NCBI GenBank assembly: GCA_964019425.1
Contig: OZ025833.1
Location: 1-64,000 of the forward strand
Reading direction: 5' to 3'
Length of the DNA: 64,000 nt
Origin: Flectonema sp. DT1601
Lineage: Eukaryota > Euglenozoa > Diplonemea > Diplonemida > Diplonemidae
Shown: one piece after another, positions 11,401-18,695 of the stretch
Layout: every line of letters begins with the position of its first letter
Position numbering within the stretch: position 1 is the stretch's first letter
Notes under the pieces: generated by a model
The model's input: only the letters and a program-made list of their open reading frames with translations
The model's database searches: none
Told to the model about the DNA's origin: nothing
Made by a program: the position numbers and the translations under genes

Positions 11401-12598
11401 TACACTCCGGAGTTTCATAGTCACCAGGTTTTACCTTTGGAGCTTCTGGCCTAGTACTGTCAGAGCCGCTTGGGAAGAAACGGCTTATAAGCGACGTCAT
11501 TGGAGCTCGTGGTGTTGGAAGTGCCGTCTTATCACCCCTGAGTTCCCGTATTTTTCTGTAGGTCCACGAGAAGCCCTTATCACAACCTTGGGAGGCTACT
11601 TGGCTGGGGGATAGAGGAGCTAGGATACGTTCCCTTCCCTTGTGTCGAGGCTTGCACCACTTGTTGGGTAGCTTGGCGATTGCTACTTTTTCTACCGTAT
11701 GGACAAAGTTGTTTGAGAGTTTCTTCAAGGATTTTATCTTTAATAGTCGTGTTGTGTGTGATTCCAATGTATCAGAAAAGGCTGTCCAGTGTGCATCTTG
11801 GAACTGATTGAGGAGCCATTTGCGGTGTGGTGGTGAGTTGCTAAAGTTTGAGAAAGTCGTGATATCGAAGTCCGCTAAGATAGGTGTATGATCCGACATT
11901 AGTGCGTCAGGGTCATATTGGCAAACGCTCAGACATTTATGCTGAGGAGAGTGTAAGACCAGATCGGGGGTTGTACCGTGTTTCGGAATCGTCGGTTTGA
12001 GCTGAACTAACTCCAATCCGTTGTCATTTATCCAGTCAAAGACCGTTGAGCCTGCTGATTTTGTAGGGACTTTCTGTGACCAGGATTCATGATGGGCGTT
12101 AAAGTCACCAAAAGCCATGTCACCTAGATCGTATGATGATGGAAGGCGTGAAACACCGGGTGGAATATATATATTCTTAAAAGTTATGGAACCTATTGTT
12201 GAAGCGAGGCTGAATTCCAGCGCCTCAATGTCGGAGGATCCAGATGATACGTCGTTGTTGTGAGAGATCTTTAAACCATTTCTGAAATACGTCAGTAGGC
12301 CACCACCCCGGCTCTTGGAGACTGTCTTCCTGTCTCTCCTAATGTACGAGTACCCATCCATATGTAAAAGATCACTGTTGTTCTTATTCAGCCAGGTCTC
12401 CTGCAGGTTTATTATATCAGGGTTTGTTGCGTTAACGATGGACTCTAAGGCTGCTCTAGTGTTAGTAAGCGACCTTAGATTCCAGGATAAAATTCTCAGA
12501 GGACCCGGGTTTTGTTCTATCCCCGATCGGATTAAGAGCTGCCTCGCGGTGACCGTCAGATGGAAATCCCTGCTGGGATGTGGTTGGGGATGTCGTTG
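8441..12598 (-). pseudogene. LINE ORF2: endonuclease, reverse transcriptase, RNase H, frame-broken
   Basis: In frame with ORF1 directly after its TAG. The endonuclease begins ILSWNLRSL and keeps INLQETW, GDFNAHH and SDHTPILADF; there is no in-frame ATG before the first of these. The reverse transcriptase has FFDISGAFDNV, GVPQGSILGPLLF and the catalytic YADD. The frame changes at about 10,310-10,430, again near 10,170 and again at about 9,705-9,890, and each segment continues recognisable LINE protein (HARYLGVLIDDRLTFEPQL; YHGLAAYAPYLRR). RNase H retains its acidic residues (YTDAS, NAEQRALIS, ISDSQSSL, NELADSLAS). A CxxC..H....C knuckle follows at about 8,940. The tail past 8,800 is helical and unassigned. 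Confidence 0.9.
12500..12523 (-). other. 2A-like motif (GIEQNPGP) between LINE ORF1 and endonuclease
   Basis: The codons just upstream of the endonuclease read LLIRSGIEQNPGP followed by LRILSWN. The 2A ribosome-skipping consensus is DxExNPGP; every position fits except the Asp, which is absent (RSG runs straight into IEQNPGP). L1Tc of Trypanosoma cruzi has a 2A ending GDIEQNPGP, so the match is close. The known role is to release the downstream protein co-translationally at the Gly-Pro junction. Without the Asp, activity in this copy is doubtful. Confidence 0.75.
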
Positions 12599-14641
12599 CT
12601 ATTGCTTTGACATAGAACTCCGGTGAGGCGTCCTACCCCGTGATCTGCTGGGGGTATTCGTTCTGTCCCCGTAGGGAGAGAAGGAGTCTTGTAGCTGCTT
12701 TGCCACCTCTGATTCCTGTCCCAGGACTGATTTAGACCTGATTCTGTTCAGCATCGTCTTGTTGGATGCTTTCTTCGGAGGTGCCTTCGTGACTGGTGCT
12801 GTTGTGACTTCAGCAGTTGGAGGCTGTGCCGGCTTACCGTGCACCGGAGGTTTCATGTTCTGAGGTGGCACTTCAGTTGTTTCCGCAAGAGGAGACCCTT
12901 CCGGCGATGAGGACTGTTGAAGAACAGTGTGTTCGATCGAGAGTTTCTGCTCGTGCATTTGGTTAAGCCGAGCTAACAACTCCGATATTCTTCGTGACAG
13001 GTTAGCCACTTCGTCGGTGAGTCGGGAGTTCTGTTCCTGCATTTTAACTTGCTGTTTCAGAAGATCTTGGATGCGAGCGTCTCTGTCTTCTAATGACGCC
13101 TGTGTCCGTGCTGACTGGTCCTTCTGTTGTTGATCTTGACGAGCCATGAGATCCGAGGCCTGTTCTGTTAAGCCCGTCACTTTGTCGGTTAGGTGGCCGT
13201 TCTGGACCTGCATCTGTCGCTGTTGTTTGAGAAGTTCTCCGATTCGAGTGTCCTTAGCGGAGTCGGATGGGGACGTAGTGTCAGTTGGGGTGCTGTTGTC
13301 CGGTGAAGGAGCAGAGTCATCTGGTGAGCTATCATCTATTGTTGAAGTAGGGAGCGATGGATATTCCGCTTCGTTACGTGGTGGCGGTTCTCGTTTGGAC
13401 TCTCGGTTTATAGTCAGGAGGCCATGTCCCTTGCAGTGAACGGTGGAGAAGGTCGGTTCTTCTAGTGATTTCACTACAAAGAAACCTCTGCTACCCTTCT
13501 TCCTGTGGTGAGTCGCTGTGTCTACAATCCAACCCTGTCCACCTAGAATCTTGATGAGGTCTGTAGTGCTGATCCTATGGAGAGAGGGACCTGTTATGAA
13601 GTAGCGGGTACCCGGTGTTGGAGGAGGCATGGCTAGTTGTCCCAGAGTCTTACGTGTATCTAGTTCCCTTCCCGGGTAAGTAACTAAACCAAGCTTCTTC
13701 GTTCCACGAAGAAGGATGACTGCCGCGTCGCAATAATCTGCAGCCTTGCGGGCAGTATTTAAGTCTGCTGTGTCCAGTCTGATCACGACTGTTTTCGGTA
13801 GGTCTTCTTGTATGTGTCTCGAAGCAGAGATAAAGAAGCCCTTGTGTTCCGCTGGAACGTGCGCTTGCAGGCGGTGAACTGCATCAGTAGGTATACGAAG
13901 GTTCACCGATGACACCTTCGGGGTGCGGACTTTAGATGCCCATATCTGGTGACGGTCTATGGGAGAGAAAGAGTGGTTCTTCGCAAAGTCGTTGTAGATC
14001 TTCAAGGCCGCTGCAGATAGATCCGAGGTTGAGAGTGCTTCGGTCTCACCGTGTCCAGAGTGGTAGTTCAGTTGAACCACTCCGTTCGATACAGGATCCC
14101 CGCCCGAACGGACTAAAAGTTTGGCTATGGAGCCTGAGATTGTCGTTGCGTAGGCCTTGCGGACTACCGTCTTACCATCTAAGAGCAAAGGTACTTGAAT
14201 AAGGGTACCTTTACCCGGGTCTTCAGTTGTAATTGCCGTTAAACGGCCTGTGTTGCTTCGTCGTTGGAGTTGTGGTATCTGGTCTGTCGGTAACAGAAAT
14301 ACAGCCGAAGCCACTGCAGGGTTGTTGATGACTTCACAGCCATCTTTGACCTTAAGGTCCCAATCCTCATCGCGGAGTTGAGCCTTCCCCCACGGTTTTG
14401 CTGGTTTTAGTTGTCTGGACACTACTGTTGCCCATGACGAGTTCTTCTTCGTATCTTCAGAACCCGTCTGCCTCGGTGTTTTCGACTTTGGTCTCGGTGA
14501 TGGAGCCGTTCTCGGTGGAGCTGCCTTCGGTCTCGACACTGATGGCGGCGGAGGTTGCTTGTTCCTGCCATCTTGCGTGTTAGCTACCATGCTTAGCAGG
14601 GCGCTTAACAAGGTCTTCAACTGGACCCTCTTCTTTTTCAT
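12599..14641 (-). CDS. LINE ORF1, RNA-binding/coiled-coil protein, intact
   Basis: Uninterrupted 680-residue frame from ATG at 14641. Residues 1-20 are basic (MKKKRVQLKTLL), followed by a Pro/Lys-rich disordered stretch to about 75 and a mixed globular region at about 90-430. The last part of that (TRYFITGPSLHRI to GFFVVKSLEE) is reminiscent of the RRM-like Gag of Jockey/I elements. A Ser/Thr/Pro/Asp linker is followed by a long Gln-rich coiled coil at about 470-575, built of two related blocks (LLKQQRQMQVQNGHLTD and LLKQQVKMQEQNSRLTD), probably for trimerisation. The basic Ser/Arg-rich tail suits nucleic-acid binding. The stop is TAG at 12599-12601, flanked by CAA on both sides. ORF1 appears intact while ORF2 does not. 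Confidence 0.85.
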   Translation of the reverse strand: MKKKRVQLKTLLSALLSMVANTQDGRNKQPPPPSVSRPKAAPPRTAPSPRPKSKTPRQTGSEDTKKNSSWATVVSRQLKPAKPWGKAQLRDEDWDLKVKDGCEVINNPAVASAVFLLPTDQIPQLQRRSNTGRLTAITTEDPGKGTLIQVPLLLDGKTVVRKAYATTISGSIAKLLVRSGGDPVSNGVVQLNYHSGHGETEALSTSDLSAAALKIYNDFAKNHSFSPIDRHQIWASKVRTPKVSSVNLRIPTDAVHRLQAHVPAEHKGFFISASRHIQEDLPKTVVIRLDTADLNTARKAADYCDAAVILLRGTKKLGLVTYPGRELDTRKTLGQLAMPPPTPGTRYFITGPSLHRISTTDLIKILGGQGWIVDTATHHRKKGSRGFFVVKSLEEPTFSTVHCKGHGLLTINRESKREPPPRNEAEYPSLPTSTIDDSSPDDSAPSPDNSTPTDTTSPSDSAKDTRIGELLKQQRQMQVQNGHLTDKVTGLTEQASDLMARQDQQQKDQSARTQASLEDRDARIQDLLKQQVKMQEQNSRLTDEVANLSRRISELLARLNQMHEQKLSIEHTVLQQSSSPEGSPLAETTEVPPQNMKPPVHGKPAQPPTAEVTTAPVTKAPPKKASNKTMLNRIRSKSVLGQESEVAKQLQDSFSPYGDRTNTPSRSRGRTPHRSSMSKQ

Positions 14642-14790
14642 TGTTTTTTTGGAGATGTTACTGAGGGGAGACGCACCTTACTGCTCTTTCACCGTATTGT
14701 TTGGATCGAGATCAATAAAGTACAGAAACTGTAGCTTTAGAATCGTTGGTGATTTGTCGTCCCGTTGGGACAGAAAAGTAATAAATAAAT

Positions 14791-15004
14791 AAAAAATTGC
14801 GAAAAAAAAAAGAAATTGCTTATATATAACGTTTATTTATTTTTATTTTATTTTTTTTTTTCATGTTTGATTATTTCCTCTTCATATTACTTTTTTTTTT
14901 TTTTTCTGCCTCTCCCTTAATCCTGTTCGTTTCTTTGAAACGGAAATTCATTTGAATATTATTCCTTGGTTGGCAACAGTCATTGTCGCCCTTTGGGCCT
15001 GTTG

Positions 15005-15041
<37 letters not shown>

Positions 15042-15159
15042 AAGTTTACATCGGGAGTAGGGCAGGAGCCAAAAGCCCCCAGCCCGTTACTTCCCACCTT
15101 TTCGAAAACTTATTTATAAATAAAAATTGCAGAAAAGTAATAATAATAAAAAGTTGCAA
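14791..15159. other. A/T-rich junk with T-runs and a 35-base A-run
   Basis: Homopolymer-rich stretch with T-runs near 14,860 and 14,900 and A about 35 long at 15005-15039. The bases just before the A-run (TTGTCGCCCTTTGGGCC) resemble the sequence at the LINE 5' edge (TTGTCGTCCCGTTGGG), so this may be the 3' end of another poly(A)-tailed plus-strand retroposon. No coding potential is seen. Confidence 0.5.
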
Positions 15160-15393
15160 TATCCCAGGGGTAGTGGTATAACCCTCGCCCTGGGGCTGGG
15201 TGATCGCTGGTTCGACCCCCTGCCACTGCAATAACCCATCGCGCCCGTACACGCAATTAGTTCAAATCCCGCACCCGAAGGGCGTCCAGGGTAGGTGACT
15301 CCCCTACGTTAAGACTGGGGGGAAAGGAAAATGGAAGGATTTCCATAAAGAGGCTAAGAACACACAAATAAATAAATAAAAAAAAAAAAGAAA
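15160..15393 (+). mobile_element. tRNA-derived SINE-like unit 1
   Basis: The head contains an A-box-like stretch (GGGGTAGTGGTATAACC) and, about 35 bases on, a perfect B-box core (GGTTCGACCCC), the RNA polymerase III promoter pair of tRNAs, here closest to tRNA-Gly in the D-arm. The arms do not fold into a proper cloverleaf, so it is not called as a tRNA. A second B-box-like segment (AGTTCAAATCCC) lies at about 15,260. The unit ends in an A-rich tail with AAAT repeats (about 15,365-15,390), directly abutting the next unit. Confidence 0.55.
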
Positions 15394-15670
15394 ATCCCAG
15401 GGCTGCACAGCCGAGTGGATACCTTAAATCTCTTCGGTAGCCGTGGCAAGGGTTCAATTCCCAGGCACATCTTTTGTGTTTTTCAACCAGAAAAATTAGT
15501 AAGAAGAAAGTAGCAAGGAAAAGGAAAATTGGACTTAACTTAACGCGAGCGAAGCGAGCGTAAAGTTAAGTTCAAATTTGTACCCTGGACGGGTACCTAG
15601 CCAGGGAATAAAAACAGACGTGACTTGGTTGTAAAAATAATGTTTGTTCAGAAAGCTTAAAAAAAAAAAG
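15394..15670 (+). mobile_element. tRNA-derived SINE-like unit 2 with a hairpin body
   Basis: The head has GCCGAGTGGA (A box, as in Leu/Ser tRNAs) and GGGTTCAATTCCC (B box). The body holds a near-perfect hairpin with 14-base arms at 15533-15546 and 15558-15571 (13 of 14 paired) around a loop with the direct repeat GCGAGC-GAA-GCGAGC. It ends in an A-run at 15659-15669. The GCGAGC repeat recurs in the 36-bp core of the nearby array elements, tying this SINE to them. No cloverleaf forms, so it is not a functional tRNA gene. Confidence 0.55.
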
Positions 15671-15673
15671 TTG

Positions 15674-15738
15674 TGTGCGAGCAACGCGAGCCTGGAAGGG
15701 GTATCTCTAGTGCGGGTTTGCGGGTTTGCGGGTTTGCG
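15674..15738 (+). repeat. Core-plus-array element, copy A
   Basis: A conserved core of about 36 bp (TGTGCGAGCAACGCGAGCC, then TGGAAGGGGTATCTCTAG) is followed by GTGCGGG and three TTTGCGGG-type units, the last truncated to TTTGCG. It starts right after the A-tail of SINE-like unit 2 and ends at a precise junction with a leucine-rich-repeat gene piece (AGTATTGG at 15740). Copy B at 16153-16264 is its inverted partner, with an almost identical core. Confidence 0.85.
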
Positions 15739-16152
15739 TAGTATTGGAAATAGTTTTTTGTTTGAATGTTCAGAAATCTTGGGATCACGACACCTGCCTC
15801 CTCGCGGCGGTCCCGGACGACTTCGATAGGGGTCGACAAGACGGTGTCAAAGACAAGAGATGCCAACACCATCAACACCAACTACCACATCCAGGGCATC
15901 CGAACCCTGGATGTTTTTTATCAAAAAAAGAACGGAACAAGCTAGCCCACGCCTTGAATGGCAATGGTGGAACGAGAAAGAACAGCAGAGACCGTCGCCC
16001 GCGAGACGATACTCGCGACAGGGACGAAGACCGCCCAAACAAGGAAGAACGTCGGATGGCGAAGCTCGAGAAAGAGAAACTCGACTCGCTCGACGAGATA
16101 GAGGAAGAGAGGCAACGGCTGGAGCAGCAGAAAACAGCCATGGAACAGCAAA
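15739..16152 (+). other. Inverted segment: LRR gene piece joined to an unknown coding fragment
   Basis: The first 38 bases encode SIGNSFLFECSEI on the plus strand, identical to residues of the leucine-rich-repeat remnant that lies on the minus strand at 17.0-17.4 kb. A plus-strand open frame (to about 16,150) then gives a basic, charged product with a Cys/His-rich patch (KDKRCQHHQHQLPHPGH) and a Glu/Lys coiled coil (EERQRLEQQKTAMEQQ). Its family is not recognised. The frame runs straight into copy B. Lying between two inverted element copies, the segment looks inverted relative to its ancestral order. Confidence 0.55.
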
Positions 16153-16264
16153 CGCAAACCCGCAAACCCGCACTAGAGATACCCCTTCCAGGCTCGCGTT
16201 GCTCGCACAATTCCCGCAAACCCGCAAACCCGCAAAACCCGCAAACCCGCAAACCCGCAAACCC
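16153..16264 (-). repeat. Core-plus-array element, copy B (inverted)
   Basis: Read on the minus strand: GGG, three TTTGCGGG units, one four-T unit (TTTTGCGGG), two normal units, AAT, the 36-bp core, GTGCGGG, then a unit truncated to TTTGCG. The four-T unit followed by exactly two normal units is the same terminal arrangement as in the 6-kb array (6041-6065). The upstream edge is a precise junction with LRR coding sequence: GTCACC, then GGG. Confidence 0.85.
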
Positions 16265-16311
16265 GGTGACACTACTAAGATCGGAAAGGTCAAGAGAAGC
16301 GATTTCTGAAC
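16265..16311 (-). pseudogene. LRR gene fragment (BspA-like), second paralogue
   Basis: Encodes CSEIASLDLSDLSSVT on the minus strand, one residue pair off the paralogue at 17.0-17.4 kb (CSKIASLDLSGLSSVT). It stops exactly at the codon boundary where the array element begins. Its continuation, SIGNSFLFECSEI, is found in inverted orientation at 15740-15778. Confidence 0.75.
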
Positions 16312-16994
16312 AATAAAAAAAATTAACCAGTGTTTAGGGGTTTGAATCCCATGGATCCCGTCGCTCAGGCGGTCCGGTGGAGAACCGGGTAGGGCACTGT
16401 GAACAAGTTGCGGTCCAGGTGGCGTCGGAAGGCCACCGCACCAACAGATTTGTTTCTTCGCACAACAGTAGCTTGGAGACCGTAAGAGACCCAAGGTGGT
16501 TCACAACCGCTCGAACAACCGCGTGTGAAGGAACAAGATTGAAAAGAAAAGAATATAAGAAAAGAAATGCCACACACAAAAAACGACGTAGTAAAGCAGA
16601 GAGGTAGGGGGAGGGATGGCCTCTTTCTCCACACATTGCATGGGAGCTCCCCGAGTAACTCGCGGGGCTGATACTGTTAATACATTTCAGGCGACCTGAA
16701 CTTATAATCCCCCCATGCGTGAAAAGACTAAACGGGGGAAGTTTGAAGGAAATGGGGGTAAAGGGAAATCATGCCACTAAGGAAAAAATAAAAACCCGGT
16801 GGCCCCTGTGAGCTCTAGGTGCCTGAGTATCCCGGGCCGGATCACCTGACCTTCTGCTATGTTGTCCTTTTTTTTTTTTTAAAAGTTAGGCTACCGGAAA
16901 ATAAAACGGGGGTAAAAGAATACACAGCAACAACAATACGTCAGCACTCTAGTTACACACAAGGTGCATCCAGGCAACACCACGAGGAGGCGCG
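16312..16994. other. Unassigned repeat-like stretch, GC-rich then T-run
   Basis: Contains a B-box-like GGTTTGAATCCC at about 16,341, GC-rich sequence to 16,850 and a T-run at 16,868-16,879. Open frames on both strands are short and unlike any protein I know. On the minus strand the T-run would be the A-tail of nothing identifiable. Probably degraded retroposon sequence. Confidence 0.4.
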
Positions 16995-17560
16995 CTATCC
17001 GAGTTTCGTTACCCAAGTGATTTCTGAACATTCAAACAAAAAACTATTTCCAATACTGGTGACACTACTAAGACCGGAAAGGTCAAGAGAAGCGATTTTT
17101 GAACAATTACACAACAATTCATCTCCAATAGCAGTAACCTGTGAGATGACCGTGCTATTGCAATTTGAATGGCGGAAGGAAATCCGTTTGGCATCTGAAG
17201 GAAGCAACCCCTCGTCAATAGTGAGGCAACCATCCACCGAGAATGTGGGAGTGTCCAGACATAAATCCTCCGTAATGTGGTCTCTGATCCAAAGAAGCAG
17301 CTTCTCCCTTTTTCTATCATCAACAAACCAGCATTTACCGAAGATCCGAACCAGCTTCTCCCATATTTCCAACTCGCTGTTTGCACCCACTCCATGATCT
17401 GCTAGCCGATCACTGTCGCAAAGTGCATCACCAGCAAACGACCAGCAAACGACAGTTCAACTTCCTCCGCATCGACATCCCACTCGCCAGCCGCTGCCGT
17501 CAACACGTCGCTCACAACAGAATCAGCACCAACTGTGACTGACACCGCAGGGAATCCTAA
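16995..17560 (-). pseudogene. Leucine-rich-repeat (BspA-like) gene remnant
   Basis: The minus-strand product has a non-repeat N-terminal part (EWDVDAEEVELSFAG, ADHGVGANSELEIWEKLV, FVDDRKREKLLLWI) followed by BspA-type repeats (VTAIGDELLCNCSKIASLDL, SGLSSVTSIGNSFLFECSEI). An 11-bp tandem duplication (ACCAGCAAACG at 17430-17440 and 17441-17451) shifts the frame between the first two parts, the clearest sign of decay. The reading stops soon after the last repeat. Related sequence continues beyond the LRR in both paralogues (CCTCCTCG and following). No ATG or acceptor could be assigned confidently. Confidence 0.7.
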
Positions 17561-18426
17561 ATCCGGACATGTCACGAATACTTACATTTTGTTATTTTTG
17601 CTTTATTTTTTAGTAATCTACTGAAAGAAAAAAAGATTTATTAATCTTACTGAAGTGTTCCAAACAGCGGCAACAATCGTAAAGTAACAAAGAAAAACTG
17701 AAAAGCAGCTTCCATTCCTGAACAGTGCAACATATTCTGCGGTTGTAATTTCCTATAAAATACTACTCTGTTTGTAAACACTTCATTTGAACAGCTACAG
17801 ATATTAACTTCCCAAAGGATAAGAACTAACAAAAGCAACAAAAACAACCAAAGCCTTGTTATGAGGAACTGTTACGGAAACATATTGCACGTGGCCACTA
17901 ATTATGGTTTTTGTGACCCGCCTTTTAACTTCCCATTAAGGACGGGGGGTCCTACAGTGGTTATTTTGAAATTTTATTTTCGCTAAGGGGAAAACCCGGC
18001 TAACGCTACCCAGGGGTTAACTGTTCGAGTTTGTACGTAAAATACAAATGTATTGTATCATAAAACAACATCGATAATTTAACATTAGTTCTGAGATACA
18101 GTGACTAAAGGTAATGTTAGTGTAGGTATACACTCTGCGATTGACGTAAATACTTTGCATTATAATAAATGTTTCTAACTTAGCTGCACATGTGTCCTCC
18201 GTACTAACGCTATACTAAGTGCGACTGTGACCGATACACACGTAATGGTTGGGTTCTTAAGTACTCTTGGTTGTATGAGTAATACCGTGACCCAACGTCA
18301 AAGTCAGGTCGGAGCCACAGGTCCCACAGGTTTGGTGCATTTTTGGGCCATTTTTTGTTGGCTTTTTTTGGTGTATTTTGGCCCTTTTTGGTGATATAAG
18401 CTCAATAAAAAGCTAAATAACATTGA
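17561..18426. other. No gene seen
   Basis: A/T-rich sequence without a credible open frame. A short GC-rich island near 17,930-18,030 (GACGGGGGGTCC, and GGGGTTAACTGTTCGAGT with a weak B-box look) could be retroposon debris. G/T-rich sequence (18,330-18,395) leads into array element copy C. Confidence 0.5.
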
Positions 18427-18479
18427 GCGAGCGAAGCGAGCCTAGACGGGTATCTCTAGTGCGGGTTTGCGGGTTGGCG
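18427..18479 (+). repeat. Core-plus-array element, copy C
   Basis: GCGAGCGAAGCGAGCC, TAGACGGGTATCTCTAG, then GTGCGGG, TTTGCGGG and a truncated TTGGCG. Same core as copies A and B with a few substitutions, and again a truncated final unit. It is the last repeat of this family and marks the border between the repeat-rich zone and the gene array. Confidence 0.8.
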
Positions 18480-18695
18480 AGAGGCTCTCATATTCTTTAA
18501 CGTTGTGCACCTGAAGGATAACATGGAATAACAAAGATATTGATTCACGACCAATTCTCACACCAAGCTGTTTAACAACATGCTTTCTTGTTTTTAGTTC
18601 CTAAAATTAGCTCATGTTTGTCAAACGCACCTTGCTAAAAAATAGAATAAATCCTAAAAGTGATCACACGGTACTCTTTGGGGAGCTTTTTTGCG

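Larger units (their letters stand above)
8313..14790 (-). mobile_element. LINE (non-LTR retrotransposon), I/ingi-like layout
   Basis: Minus-strand element with a 680-codon ORF1 (12599-14641) followed in the same frame by an ORF2 region (8441-12598) encoding APE-type endonuclease, reverse transcriptase, RNase H and a C-terminal Cys/His knuckle. This layout, plus a 2A-like motif just before the endonuclease, matches the I/ingi group (ingi and L1Tc of trypanosomes; 2A motifs are also known in other LINEs). The 5' end is placed near the TTACTTTTCTGTCCC stretch at about 14,780; the 3' end is A/T-rich and has no clear tail. ORF2 is broken by about three frame changes, so this copy should be inactive. 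Both boundaries are uncertain. Confidence 0.9.

Noticed and set aside
15170-15240. tRNA-Gly gene
   Set aside because: A and B boxes are present but the acceptor and anticodon stems do not pair, and an A-rich SINE-type tail follows.
15400-15475. tRNA-Leu or tRNA-Ser gene
   Set aside because: Good boxes but no matching acceptor stem; followed by a retroposon-like body and A-run.
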